Source: Rhodospirillum sp047263945 (GTDB taxonomy: Bacteria; Pseudomonadota; Alphaproteobacteria; Rhodospirillales; Rhodospirillaceae). Taken from it: a stretch of DNA of 64,000 nt. Numbering within the stretch: position 1 is the first letter of the stretch; each line of letters opens with the position of its first letter. The stretch lies in contig NZ_JBLAVB010000004.1 of the NCBI RefSeq assembly GCF_047263945.1, forward strand, positions 124,001 to 188,000. The letters are read 5' to 3'. Both the position numbers and the translations under genes were made by a program. The notes below the pieces were generated by a model. It was not told the DNA's origin. It saw only the letters and a program-made list of their open reading frames with translations, and did no database searches. Below, piece after piece: positions 25,860 to 35,404 of the stretch.

Positions 25860-26982
25860 TCACGCCGCGCCCTGCTCGTCCGCTCCACTGATCTTGGACG
25901 CCAGAGACGCGGCCATAAACGCATCCAGATCCCCGTCGAGAACCCCCTGAGTGTCGGAGGTCTCCACCGCCGTCCGCAGGTCCTTGACCATCTGATAGGG
26001 CTGCAGGACGTAGGACCGAATCTGATGCCCCCAACCGATATCGCTTTTGGTGTCTTCCAGGGCCTGGGCCTTTTCCTCACGCAGCCTCAATTCCCGTTCG
26101 TACAACCGCGCCTTCAACATGTTCCAGCAATGGGCTCGGTTCTGGTGCTGGGAGCGTTCCGATTGGCATTGCACCACCACCCCGGTAGGAATGTGGGTAA
26201 TGCGCACGGCGCTATCGGTCCGGTTCACGTGCTGACCACCGGCTCCCGAGGCCCGATATGTGTCGATCCGACAATCCTTCTCCTGAATGTCGATCTCGAT
26301 GGCATCGTCGATCACAGGGTAGACCCAGACCGAGGAAAAGCTGGTGTGCCGCCTGGCAGAACTGTCGAACGGACTGATCCGCACCAACCGATGCACACCG
26401 CTTTCGGTTTTCAACCAGCCATAGGCATTGTGTCCGGTCACCTTGACGGTCACCGACTTGATACCGGCTTCTTCGCCTTCGCTTTCTTCCAGGTACTCCA
26501 CCTTATAGCCGTGCGCTTCCGCCCATCGGCTATACATCCGCAACAGGATCTGGGCCCAGTCCTGGGCTTCAGTCCCACCGGCACCGGCGTGCACCTCCAG
26601 ATAGGCATCATTGCTATCGGCCTCGCCCGACAGCAGGCTTTCCAATTCCCGCTTCCGCGCCGTGGCAGCGATGGTCTTCAGCAGGGCCTCGCCTTCATCC
26701 ACGGTTTCCGTATCGTCCTCTTCCTCGCCCAGCTCGATCAGACCGATAGCGTCTTCCATCTCGGTTGCGAGGGCCCGATAGCCGTTGATCGAGCCTTCCA
26801 GATGCGTGCGTTCGCGCATCAGCTTTTGGGCTTTCTCGGCGTTGTTCCAGAGGTTTGGATCCTCGGACAGGGCGTTCAGTTCGTCCAGGCGTCTAAGGGC
26901 GTTATCCCAGTCAAAGATGCCTCCTCAGCAGTGCCATGGACTGCTTGATCTCATCGACCAGGGTTTGACATTCCGCGCGCAT
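25860..26982 (-). CDS. prfB: Peptide chain release factor 2, with programmed +1 frameshift
   Basis: Release factor for UGA and UAA. It is encoded in two frames: a 23-codon leader frame (26982-26914, MRAECQTLVDEIKQSM...LLRRHL) ends at an in-frame TGA (26913-26911). The main frame (from 26910) resumes as DWDNALRRLDELNALSED and carries the GGQ loop (SGAGGQHVNRTDSAVR) and SPF-type anticodon-like motif (ISPFDSS). A +1 shift at CTT TGA C joins them into about 373 residues, as in E. coli prfB, giving autoregulation by RF2 level. A Shine-Dalgarno-like AGGAGG lies three bases before CTT. The hydrolase gene follows. Confidence 0.95.
26910..26925 (-). promoter_or_regulatory. Programmed +1 frameshift site in prfB
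   Basis: Reading on the minus strand: AGGAGG, CAT, CTT, TGA, C. This matches the E. coli prfB signal in all parts: anti-SD pairing sequence, 3-nt spacer, slippery CTT and the poor-context TGA-C. Confidence 0.93.
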
Positions 26983-27125
26983 CGCGTGTCGTCCTTCCCA
27001 TGTTTCGGGGTAATAGGGTCGCGTAAAGTGCCCCACTCGACGCCTCCTGTCCAGACGGGGAAATGACTGGCAGCCAATCCGGTGACTTCGCTCACCCCGC
27101 GCCCGTCCGCCCGAGTGGTTCCTTG

Positions 27126-27236
27126 TCATAGGACATGACAGTGTCTCGTGCCTTTTTGGGCTATCGCCCAAACCCATTTTGGGGCCGATGCCCCCAAACC
27201 CCCATTTTTTTGCCCCGTAACGGCAAAAGAGCGTTT
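27126..27236 (-). repeat. Family A palindromic intergenic repeat, copy 2 (shortened, reversed)
   Basis: The end TCATAGGACATGACAGTGTC resembles the terminal repeat of other copies. It is followed by the GGGC/GCCC and GGGGCCGATGCCCC hairpins and a CCCCCATTTTTTT core, then the copy stops after GCCCCGTAACGGC. It lies between the start of prfB and the end of the PBP1A gene; the remaining bases between 26983 and 27300 hold no gene. Confidence 0.75.
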
Positions 27237-27250
27237 CCGCATCCGACCAA

Positions 27251-27281
27251 GACCCTGAGCGCTACTTTCTCGCCCAGGGTC
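27251..27281 (-). terminator. Possible terminator for the PBP1A gene
   Basis: On the minus strand GACCCTG and CAGGGTC form a 7-bp stem with extra partial pairing, 20 bases after the PBP1A stop. The following bases (TTGGT) are a weak U-tract, so the call is tentative. Confidence 0.35.
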
Positions 27282-27300
27282 CTCATTTATGCACGGGACC

Positions 27301-29820
27301 TTAATACAATCCGCCCGCGCTTGGCGCCGCACCACCGCCACTGGGTTGGAAGGGGGCGCCTCCAGCAGGTGAGGAGAAGGCGCCCGTTGCGGGATCTCCG
27401 CTCTGCTGGAAGCTTCCGAAATCCCCCATGGGAACCGCAGACCCATCGATCACATAGGAGGCAGAGGCCACAGAAGGGACAGTCCCCGGCTTGAAGGCCT
27501 CCATAATCGAGTTTTCCGTGCTGGAGCTGCGCTGGCCCGTCAGCCGGTCAATCCGCACAAACTTGATGCCGTCGGGCGCCCGGAAGGGGATGTCGGGTTT
27601 ATCGGCCAGAGCTTCCTTCATGAAGGCGGTGAAAATGGGTGCCGCCGCCGTGGATCCCGCCTCGTGGTTGCCCAGGGTGCGCGGGACGTCGAAGCCGACG
27701 AACACACCACAGACCAGATCCGGCGAGAACCCCATAAACCAGGTATCAAGACTGTCGTTGGATGTTCCCGTCTTGCCTGCAACCGTTTTGCCCACGGCCT
27801 GAACCCGAGTCCCCGTGCCCCGCTGCACCACACCTTGCAGAATAGACACCATCTGATATGCGGACAGGGGGTCGGTCATGATTTCCCGATCATCGGGAAT
27901 ACTAGGCAACCCTTGGCCCGTCCATTGGACGGCCTCGCAGGCATCGCATTCCCGGTGATCGTGACGGTAGATGGTCTTGCCCGTCCGGTCTTGGATACGG
28001 TCCAACAGGGTGGGCTCAATCCGTCGCCCGCCGTTGACCAGCATCGCATAGGCTGTCGTCAGGTCCATGACCGTAGTTTCCACCGCCCCCAAGGACGCCG
28101 CCAGGAACCGGGGCATGGTTTTGACCACTCCGAACTTCTCCGCATACTCAGCGACCACATCCATGCCAACCGCGTTCGCCAGACGCACGGTCATGAGGTT
28201 CCGGGATTTCTCAATACCCATGCGCAGGGTCGAGGGCCCATAAAACCGACCCGAATAGTTCTTCGGCTTCCATAAGGGTTGACCTGGGCCCGGATCGTAG
28301 ACAAAGGGCGCATCCAGAATGATGGTGGCCGGGGTGTACCCGTGATCCAAGGCCGCCAGATAGACGAAGGGCTTAAAGGCAGACCCGGGCTGGCGTTTGG
28401 CCTGTGTCGCCCGGTTGAATTCACTGCGCTTGGGGGAGAACCCGCCGACCATGGCCAATACGCGGCCCGTATGGGGATCCATGGCAACAAGAGCACCCTC
28501 AATATCCGGCATCTGGCGCAGCGCGTAAGTCCCCGCAGGCAAGTCCTTGCCCTTGTCGTCCTTCAGCACCGGCTCCACCAGGACCACATCCCCGACCTCC
28601 AGGACATCCGAAGGCCTCTTGGGCGCATTGCCGAACCGTTGCCCCTCGATCCAGCGGCGCGCCCAGCTCATTTCCTTCATGGGAATGGAGCCGCCATACC
28701 CGTCTGCGGTCCCCACCTTGGCCTCGCCCTTGTCCAGGCGCAAGATCACCGCCAGCCGCCAATCCTCGGGCGCACCCTCAGGTGTGGCGATATCCGGCAG
28801 CAGGGTCTTCCAGTTCTCAACCGCACCGATGGAAGTGACCGGTCCCCGCCAGCCATGGCGGCGATCATAGGCGATAAGCCCATCACGCAAGGCCTTCGTC
28901 GCAAGGTTCTGCAGCCGGGGATCCAGCGTTGTCCGCACATACATCCCCCCCTTGTACAGAGCTTCCTCGCCATATTGGGCACTGAGTTGGCGACGCACTT
29001 CCTCGGAGAAGAATTCGGCGTTGTGGACCACCTGGGCCTCGCCCCGCTTGTGCACGGTGATCGGCTCAGCCTTGGCCGCCTCGGCCTCTTCCGCCGTGAT
29101 ATGCCCGTCTTCGAGCATGCGATCGACCACCCAATCGCGCCGGGCCTTGGCGGCCTCGGGCTTCTTGATGGGGTTGTAATTGTTCGGCGCCTTGGGCAAA
29201 GCAGCCAGGAAGGCGGTCTCGCCAATGGTCAGTTCATCCAGACCCTTGTTGAAGTAGTTCAAAGCCGCAGCGGCCACGCCATAGGACCCGAAACCCAGAT
29301 AGATCTCGTTCAAATAGAGTTCGAGAATGTGGTCCTTGGTGAAAGCGTCCTCGATCCGGAAGGCCAGAATGGCCTCCTTGATCTTCCGCTCGATCGAGAC
29401 TTCGCTTGTAAGCAAAAAGTTCTTCGCCACCTGCTGGGTAATGGTCGATGCGCCGACGGGGCGCCGACCGGACCCGTAGTTCTTCAGGTTGGTCAGAATC
29501 GCCCGAAAAAGGCCGACGAAATCGACTCCCGGATGGGTGTAGAAGGATTTGTCCTCGGCGGACAGGAAGGCATTGCGCACCCTTTGAGGGATCGCAGCAA
29601 TCGGCACATAGACCCGCTGTTCGATGGCATATTCCGCCATCAAACGCCCGTCACCGGCCAATACCCGAGTGGTGATGGCCGGAGCGTAATTGGCCAGAGC
29701 CGTGTAATCGGGAAGATCATCCCCGTATTTGTCATAAAGGTAAGTGGCGCCACCAGCCCCACCCACCATGGTCATCATGACCAGCGACACCAGTATTTTT
29801 ATCATCGGTCCACGACCCAC
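27301..29820 (-). CDS. Penicillin-binding protein 1A (class A, transglycosylase/transpeptidase)
   Basis: An 839-residue bifunctional peptidoglycan synthase. A short N-terminal membrane anchor (about 6-28) is followed by a GT51 transglycosylase domain (NAFLSAEDKSFYTHPGVDF, GASTITQQVAKN, ILELYLNEIYLGFGSYGVA), an OB-like insert, and the transpeptidase domain with SxxK (QPGSAFKPF), SxN (EKSRNLMT) and KTG (VAGKTGTSNDSLD). The tail is glycine/serine/proline-rich. The GTG start at 29820 has AAGGGG upstream; an ATG five codons on (29805) is an alternative. Near the amiC-type amidase gene, so the neighbourhood is cell-wall related. Confidence 0.95.
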   Translation of the reverse strand: MGRGPMIKILVSLVMMTMVGGAGGATYLYDKYGDDLPDYTALANYAPAITTRVLAGDGRLMAEYAIEQRVYVPIAAIPQRVRNAFLSAEDKSFYTHPGVDFVGLFRAILTNLKNYGSGRRPVGASTITQQVAKNFLLTSEVSIERKIKEAILAFRIEDAFTKDHILELYLNEIYLGFGSYGVAAAALNYFNKGLDELTIGETAFLAALPKAPNNYNPIKKPEAAKARRDWVVDRMLEDGHITAEEAEAAKAEPITVHKRGEAQVVHNAEFFSEEVRRQLSAQYGEEALYKGGMYVRTTLDPRLQNLATKALRDGLIAYDRRHGWRGPVTSIGAVENWKTLLPDIATPEGAPEDWRLAVILRLDKGEAKVGTADGYGGSIPMKEMSWARRWIEGQRFGNAPKRPSDVLEVGDVVLVEPVLKDDKGKDLPAGTYALRQMPDIEGALVAMDPHTGRVLAMVGGFSPKRSEFNRATQAKRQPGSAFKPFVYLAALDHGYTPATIILDAPFVYDPGPGQPLWKPKNYSGRFYGPSTLRMGIEKSRNLMTVRLANAVGMDVVAEYAEKFGVVKTMPRFLAASLGAVETTVMDLTTAYAMLVNGGRRIEPTLLDRIQDRTGKTIYRHDHRECDACEAVQWTGQGLPSIPDDREIMTDPLSAYQMVSILQGVVQRGTGTRVQAVGKTVAGKTGTSNDSLDTWFMGFSPDLVCGVFVGFDVPRTLGNHEAGSTAAAPIFTAFMKEALADKPDIPFRAPDGIKFVRIDRLTGQRSSSTENSIMEAFKPGTVPSVASASYVIDGSAVPMGDFGSFQQSGDPATGAFSSPAGGAPFQPSGGGAAPSAGGLY

Positions 29821-29991
29821 ATAACCACCCCTTCAAGCACGGTGTCACTTCCTTTTGGCAGGTTCGCCGATTCGCATGCTCACCGAGTCCGTTGATTCTG
29901 ACGGGCCAGACAGGCCGCGCCGCCGCAGACGCCCCGTCCCCGACGTAGCAACCTTGGCCCAGGATCATGGCGATCCAATGACCTTCACCCT

Positions 29992-30114
29992 AGAATGCCT
30001 TCGAGATCGAGTTGGACCATTTCTTGGCCCAACTTGATCTCGAAGGCACTCTAAAATTTATAAGATCAGAGTAAAACCAGGCCAGCGTGACTCAAGCTGA
30101 TCCAGTTTCACTCT
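29992..30114 (-). repeat. Family B double-hairpin repeat, copy 2 (most complete)
   Basis: Hairpin 1 (29992-30052): a 27-base arm starting AGAATGCCTTCGAGATCGAG pairs almost perfectly with an arm ending ATCTCGAAGGCACTCT. Hairpin 2 (30068-30114): AGAGTAAAAC pairs with GTTTCACTCT around the centre CGTGACTCAAGCTGATC. The linker is AAAATTTATAAGATC. Members lie at 13230, 24500 and 63308. Confidence 0.85.
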
Positions 30115-30187
30115 CGGACGCAATCCCACATCCCGTCTTTGCCGAGACCACACTCACTGAGACCGAATTCGCCGGAGTTTATCCCAT

Positions 30188-30213
30188 AAAACCGGATCCG
30201 CCGAGGATCCCGG
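30188..30213 (-). terminator. Probable terminator for the amidase gene
   Basis: On the minus strand CCGGGATCC-TCGGC-GGATCCGG forms a stem with one bulge, followed by TTTTATGGG, a few bases after the amidase stop. Confidence 0.5.
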
Positions 30214-30219
30214 CGCCCC

Positions 30220-31788
30220 TTAGGGACGCCAAGCCCGCTGCTGCTGGGGAGCGAAAAAATCATCAATGCTCCGGACCAGAGCGGCGGCCAGCTTCGCCCG
30301 GTACCCACTGGTGCGCAAGAGCTTTTCATCCGTCCGATTGGAGACGAATCCCATCTCCACAAGCACAGAAGGGACATCAGGCGCCTTGAGCACGGCGAAG
30401 CCTGCATAGCGGCGCGTTTTGCCCAATTTCTTGACATCCGGCGGCAACTGGGAAATCAGCGCATTGGCGAACCGCACGGACTTGTTTTTGGTTTCCCGTT
30501 GGGCCAGGTCGATCAGGATATTGGCCACATCCGGCGTTTCGTGGGACAGATCCATCCCCAACAGGATGTCCGCCTTATTCTCCCGCTCTGCCAACTGGGC
30601 AGCCTCGTCATCCGAAGCATTCTCCGACAGGGTATAGACCGACAGACCCCGCACACCCGGATCGCGCAAGGCATCGGCATGCAGGGAAATGAACAGATCC
30701 GCCCCGGCATGGCGGCCCCGGGCCACCCGTTCACGCAGGCGGATCGCCGTATCCCGATCACGGGTCATGACCACCTTATAGCGCCCCGTGGCTTCCAAGG
30801 CTTTGCGCAAATCCCGTCCCATATTCAGGGTGATGTCCTTTTCATGGACACCCGTCAACCCGATGGCCCCGGGATCCCGTCCCCCGTGACCGGGATCCAG
30901 AACAATCACCGGCTTGCGCGGCGCGGCATAGCGGGGGGTGGGTTTCTCCATGGGGACGGGAACGACCCTTCCATCGGCCAAGCCGACCCGCACAATCCCC
31001 AACCGCGATACGATCGGCATGCCCATCGCCGCAGACGCCACCCCTACTCCGGAAGGGTCACCATCCACGGCGGCCCCCATGTCCTGCGGCTCTAGACTGG
31101 CGACCTGTTGACCGGGGCCGGGAAGCCCCCTCCTCCCACCGGTCCCGGATACCGGCGTATTCCGCAAATCCAATGGGGCTCCCGTTGCCGGGGCGCTTTG
31201 GGGAACCGCAGCAATGGGCGCGGGCACCCTGTCCTGATATCCGCCGGTCACCGGGGCGGGAGCCTGGGCAACCGCCCGGGTCGAGGGCGCAGGCGTGATT
31301 GTATTGGGAACATCCAGTCCCGTCGGCAGGCCAACGGAGGCCATGAACGCCCCTTCGGAGGTCGGCGCAAGATCGACGACCAACCGCCATCCCTGACCAT
31401 CCTGGGGTTCCAGAAGAAAGTCCTTGTCCACGACAACGGGGCCGGACAGATCAAGCACCACACGGGCGGTGTCGCCATCGGCCATGCCGTGGCGCGCCGC
31501 CTCAATCAGCCCCAAGCCGGATGGAGCGATCGAACCGCCAAAACGCCCCTCCGGAATATCCAGAACAAGCCGATAGGGCGCTGCCAGGGTAAACAGCCGC
31601 CAACGGACCCGATCGCTCAAATCCACGACAAAGCGGGTCGAGGTCCCGTGGTCACCAAACCGCAGGCCGTCAATCCGTGCGGCAGCCCGGGCAACCCTTG
31701 GCGCAAACAGCCCGGCAGCCAGGGCCAGGGATGCCGCCCCGGACACCAGCGTTCGCCTGTTCATGCCGCTTCGCCAGTTACGCCTCAT
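30220..31788 (-). CDS. N-acetylmuramoyl-L-alanine amidase, AmiC type (AMIN plus Amidase_3)
   Basis: A 522-residue periplasmic zinc amidase that cleaves septal peptidoglycan during cell separation. The N-terminus has a twin-arginine-like signal (NRRTLVSGAASLALAAGLFA, cleavage near ARAAA), as in E. coli AmiA/AmiC. AMIN domain about 38-150; a proline/alanine-rich linker about 160-280; catalytic domain from 292 with zinc ligands in VLDPGHGGRDPGA, the glutamate in VHEKDITLNM, SLHADALRD and the terminal VEMGFVSN. A second ATG eight codons on (31764) would start at MNRRTL and is equally plausible; neither has a strong ribosome-binding site. Confidence 0.93.
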   Translation of the reverse strand: MRRNWRSGMNRRTLVSGAASLALAAGLFAPRVARAAARIDGLRFGDHGTSTRFVVDLSDRVRWRLFTLAAPYRLVLDIPEGRFGGSIAPSGLGLIEAARHGMADGDTARVVLDLSGPVVVDKDFLLEPQDGQGWRLVVDLAPTSEGAFMASVGLPTGLDVPNTITPAPSTRAVAQAPAPVTGGYQDRVPAPIAAVPQSAPATGAPLDLRNTPVSGTGGRRGLPGPGQQVASLEPQDMGAAVDGDPSGVGVASAAMGMPIVSRLGIVRVGLADGRVVPVPMEKPTPRYAAPRKPVIVLDPGHGGRDPGAIGLTGVHEKDITLNMGRDLRKALEATGRYKVVMTRDRDTAIRLRERVARGRHAGADLFISLHADALRDPGVRGLSVYTLSENASDDEAAQLAERENKADILLGMDLSHETPDVANILIDLAQRETKNKSVRFANALISQLPPDVKKLGKTRRYAGFAVLKAPDVPSVLVEMGFVSNRTDEKLLRTSGYRAKLAAALVRSIDDFFAPQQQRAWRP

Positions 31789-32575
31789 TGGTGGCCGCGT
31801 GCCCCCATGCTTGATCTTCGAATGAATGCTGTCACTCTGGTATAGGCGACCCGCTATCCTGTGGCAAGAATTTGATGCAAGAAAGCCTCGTTAGGGCATG
31901 ATTTTCAACCCTTAATCCTCGATGCCTTCCGCTTTCGATTTGAATATGCCCCAAAGGAACGGAAAAGATTCAGTTGTAGAAGGATTGACCCAACTGTATC
32001 GTCTTCTGTGAGATTCCGTTGGAGGGTCCAGCCCAAATCCCGTGCAAACAGCCGGGACAGGGTCCGTGACCGGGCCGGAAGATCCCTTAGGAGTGGGAAA
32101 ACCATGGGACAGAGTTCCCTGCTGGTTCCTGGTCCGGTGGGAGGCTTTAGGAGGCGGCGAAGCCGAAAGGCGTGGAAGGGTCAACCCTTTTTACGGCGGC
32201 GCGCCAAATCCGGGACCCGACAACTGGTTTTGCGACGCAACAATTTTCTTGACGGCCGGATCCAAACCGCGCCGGACAGGTTAGGCATCCTGGATTACTG
32301 GATAATGTATTTTCCGGTCCCTTGTGAACATATTCAATCAGGCGACCGCGCTCTGCGGTCACCCAGTGCCACCGCGTGCCCGTCGGGATCCCCCGAGATG
32401 GTTCCGGTTGCGTCCGGTGACCAGCTTTCCAAAAGGAAAGCGCCAGACACGGCCTATCCTACTCCGTTCGCCCGCCAACCTTTCCCCGTGTCCAAGATCC
32501 GCCGATCACCCCTGATCGACCGGTCGCCCATGCCCTCGCGACAGGGCTGGCCGACTCCGCGGAGAAGCCTTCCGA
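31789..32575. other. Long region upstream of rne, probable structured leader
   Basis: A 787-base gap between the divergent amidase and rne genes. It holds small hairpins such as GACCGC-GCTCT-GCGGTC (about 32344-32360) and CTTTCC-AAAA-GGAAAG (about 32426-32441). RNase E is known in other bacteria to control its own mRNA through a long leader, so part of this may be 5' UTR. No conserved gene is seen; short open frames here have no family likeness. Confidence 0.45.
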
Positions 32576-35146
32576 ATGACCAAACGCATGCTCATCGATG
32601 CGAACCACCCAGAGGAAACTCGGGTCGTGGTTCTCGACGGTACCCGTCTTGAAGAATTTGACGTCGAGACGTCTACAAAAAAACAGCTAAAAGGAAACAT
32701 ATATCTCGCCAAGGTAGTTCGCGTTGAGCCCTCTCTTCAGGCGGCATTCGTGGACTATGGTGGAAACCGTCATGGATTTCTTGCCTTTAACGAGATTCAC
32801 CCCGACTACTACCAGATTCCCGTGGCCGACCGCGAAAAGCTCATCGCCGAGGAGCAAGCCCAAGCTGCGGCCGAGGATGACGACGATGGAGACGGTGACA
32901 ACGTTGAAACCCTTGGTGGCGACGAGGCAGAGGACAATCAACCCTCCCACCGATCCCGGTCCCGCAATATCCGATCCTACAAGATCCAGGAGGTCATTAA
33001 ACGACGCCAGATCCTGTTGATCCAGGTGGTGAAAGAGGAACGCGGCAATAAGGGCGCGGCTCTGACCACCTACCTGTCCCTCGCCGGTCGGTATTGCGTT
33101 TTCATGCCCAACACCACCCGGGGTGGTGGTGTGTCCCGCAAGATCACCAACGCTGCGGACCGCAAGCGCCTGAAGACCATCATGGGCGAATTGTCCGGAC
33201 CCAGGGGCAGCGCCGTCATCCTGCGGACTGCGGGCAGCGAGCGCTCCAAGGCGGAGATCAAACGCGACCATGATTACCTCATGCGGACCTGGGACAACAT
33301 CCGTACAACGACCCTGGAAAGTCGGGCCCCCTGCCTGATTCACGAGGAAGGCAGCCTGATCAAGCGGGCCATCCGTGACATCTATTCCCGGGATATCGAA
33401 GAAATCCTGGTGGAAGGCGATATGGGATATCGCACCGCCAAGGATTTCATGAAGATGCTGACACCTTCCCACGCCAAGAAGGTGCAGCCTTACAAGGACG
33501 AGATTATGCCGCTGTTCCACCGATATCAGGTGGAAAGCCAGATGGATGCCATGCATAGCCCCATTGCCCAGTTGAAGTCTGGCGGCTATATCGTGATCAA
33601 CCAGACCGAGGCCCTGGTGGCCATCGATGTCAACTCCGGCCGCTCGACCCGTGAACGCAATATTGAAGAAACGGCCTACAAGACAAACCTGGAGGCCGCC
33701 GACGAGATCGCGCGGCAATTGCGTCTGCGCGACCTGTCCGGGCTGATCGTCATCGACTTCATCGACATGGATGACAGCCGCTCCAATCTCAATGTGGAGC
33801 GGCGCATGAAGGACGCCCTGCGCAATGACCGGGCGCGGATCCAATTGGGCCGCATCAGCCACTTCGGCCTGATGGAGCTGTCCCGCCAGCGTCTACGTCC
33901 CAGCCTGATGGAGACCAGCTTCCTGCCCTGCCCCCATTGCCATGGAACCGGGTCGGTGCGCTCCATTGAATCCACGGCCGTCTACATGCTGCGGGTGATC
34001 GAGGAAGAAGGCGTCCGCCGCCGCTCCTGCGAAGTCACAGTCGCGATGGCGACCTCTGTGGCACTCTATATCCTTAACCACAAACGGGCCATTCTATCTG
34101 CCATTGAGGACCGTTATGATTTCAACGTCGTCCTGTTGGGTGACGACAGCCTGATCGTCCCCGACTATCGCATGGACCGCGTGAAGGCAGAGAACCGCCG
34201 GGACGACGGTCCAGTGGAAGCCGCAGCAGCCCCCCCCAGGTATCCCGATGATCCCCCTGTGGTGACCGAGGACCTGGAAGACGACGAAGATGGGGAGGAG
34301 GACGATCCCCAAACCTCCAACGGCCAAACCGAGACCTCCTCGACAAGCCTCGAGGGCACCAATGACGACGACACGGATGGGGCAGGACGCAAGCGCCGCC
34401 GCCGCCGCCGCCGCCGTGGCCGTAGGGAGAACGACAGCGCCGAAGCCACGGAGGAAGGACAGGATCAGACCTCCTCGACTGAGGACAGCGACGAGTCCGA
34501 CGACGAGACCGACTCATCCGAGAGCCAATCGGGCGAGAGCCAATCGGGCGAGAGCACAAGCGAGACTGACAGCTCCGAAGGCCAGGATGATGGGGAAAGT
34601 GACGGTGACGGGGATGGAGCCAATCGCCGCCGTCGCCGCCGTCGCCGGAACCGGGGTCGGACCAGTCGGGATGACCTGTCCGCCTCGAATGATCCCTCCT
34701 CAGAGGCAGGGGACAAGACCACTCAGTCCAACAACGGGGACGCTATCCAGGCTAGCGAAAGCGAGCCCACCATGGCCGAAAGAGAGCCCACCATCGGCCC
34801 AATCACACCGGTGAGCAGGAATCCGCTTCCCTCGGAAGACGTCACCTCGCCGCCCGAACCTGAGACAACGGCCGAGGAAGAAGCCGCAGACACGGTGATC
34901 TCTTCTGCTGAAGGGGTCACCGGGGAAACCGCGCAGGACGTCACCGAGGCGGAGGAAGAAGCCACAGACACGGAGTCGGACAGCGCTGGCACGGCGACGA
35001 CAGAACCGGAAACGGTGACGGAAGAGCAGCCGGAACCAACCCCGGAACAGGAAAGCGCCACCCCACAGGAGGCGGATTCTCCGATGCTGGACGAAACAGA
35101 CAAACCCCGCCGCACTGGTTGGTGGTCAAAGCTGATCTCCTCCTGA
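32576..35146 (+). CDS. rne: Ribonuclease E
   Basis: An 856-residue endoribonuclease and likely degradosome scaffold. The catalytic half shows the S1 domain start (KGNIYLAKVVRVEPSLQAAF), interrupted by an acidic insertion (about 95-125) typical of alphaproteobacterial RNase E. It continues with SSxL-type core sequence (YLSLAGRYCVFMPNT), the DNase I-like catalytic aspartates (VAIDVNSGRSTRERN and IVIDFIDMDD) and the Zn-link CPHCHGTG. The C-terminal third (about 540-856) is disordered and highly charged: Arg-rich clusters (RKRRRRRRRRGRR and RRRRRRRNRGR) for RNA binding, with acidic Ser/Glu/Asp stretches between. The ATG has GGAGAAG upstream. A strong terminator follows. Confidence 0.95.
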   Translation: MTKRMLIDANHPEETRVVVLDGTRLEEFDVETSTKKQLKGNIYLAKVVRVEPSLQAAFVDYGGNRHGFLAFNEIHPDYYQIPVADREKLIAEEQAQAAAEDDDDGDGDNVETLGGDEAEDNQPSHRSRSRNIRSYKIQEVIKRRQILLIQVVKEERGNKGAALTTYLSLAGRYCVFMPNTTRGGGVSRKITNAADRKRLKTIMGELSGPRGSAVILRTAGSERSKAEIKRDHDYLMRTWDNIRTTTLESRAPCLIHEEGSLIKRAIRDIYSRDIEEILVEGDMGYRTAKDFMKMLTPSHAKKVQPYKDEIMPLFHRYQVESQMDAMHSPIAQLKSGGYIVINQTEALVAIDVNSGRSTRERNIEETAYKTNLEAADEIARQLRLRDLSGLIVIDFIDMDDSRSNLNVERRMKDALRNDRARIQLGRISHFGLMELSRQRLRPSLMETSFLPCPHCHGTGSVRSIESTAVYMLRVIEEEGVRRRSCEVTVAMATSVALYILNHKRAILSAIEDRYDFNVVLLGDDSLIVPDYRMDRVKAENRRDDGPVEAAAAPPRYPDDPPVVTEDLEDDEDGEEDDPQTSNGQTETSSTSLEGTNDDDTDGAGRKRRRRRRRRGRRENDSAEATEEGQDQTSSTEDSDESDDETDSSESQSGESQSGESTSETDSSEGQDDGESDGDGDGANRRRRRRRRNRGRTSRDDLSASNDPSSEAGDKTTQSNNGDAIQASESEPTMAEREPTIGPITPVSRNPLPSEDVTSPPEPETTAEEEAADTVISSAEGVTGETAQDVTEAEEEATDTESDSAGTATTEPETVTEEQPEPTPEQESATPQEADSPMLDETDKPRRTGWWSKLISS

Positions 35147-35171
35147 TTGGGATTTCGCACGTAAAAACAGG

Positions 35172-35205
35172 AAAAGGGCTGGTGAACTCCAGCCCTTTTT
35201 CTTTT
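35172..35205 (+). terminator. Rho-independent terminator of rne
   Basis: AAAAGGGCTGG and CCAGCCCTTTT form an 11-bp stem with a 6-nt loop, followed by TTCTTTT, 26 bases after the rne stop. Confidence 0.9.
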
Positions 35206-35214
35206 CATATCCAG

Positions 35215-35387
35215 AACGGCACACGACAGTGTCTCGTGTTTTTTGGGCGAGTGCCCAAGCCCATTTGGGGGCAAATGCCCCCAAACCCCCATTTCCCTTT
35301 TATAAGGTCTGGGGCCTTACTGGCCCAGTCTCGCCAAAGAGGGGGGGGGGACGCCGTGACGGGAAAACACCAACTGTCCTGTACCGC
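35215..35387 (-). repeat. Family A palindromic intergenic repeat, copy 3 (reversed)
   Basis: Ends ACGGCACACGACAGT and ACTGTCCTGTACCG form the terminal inverted repeat. Inside: GGGCGAGTGCCC, GGGGGCAAATGCCCCC, a pyrimidine/A-rich core (CATTTCCCTTTTATAAG), CTGGGGCC...GGCCCAG and a G-run of ten. It fills the gap between the rne terminator and the convergent sensor-kinase gene. Confidence 0.85.
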
Positions 35388-35404
35388 ACCCAGGAGTGCA
35401 ACGG

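Larger units (their letters stand above)
29821..30219. other. Intergenic region between the PBP1A and amidase genes
   Basis: A 399-base gap upstream of PBP1A and downstream of the amidase. It holds a full family B repeat and a probable amidase terminator, both listed. No gene is supported. Confidence 0.6.

Noticed and set aside
28279..29895. 538-codon open frame opposite the PBP1A gene
   Set aside because: Antisense shadow; PBP1A has all catalytic motifs on the minus strand.
32687..33862. 391-codon open frame opposite rne
   Set aside because: Antisense shadow of the conserved catalytic half of RNase E.
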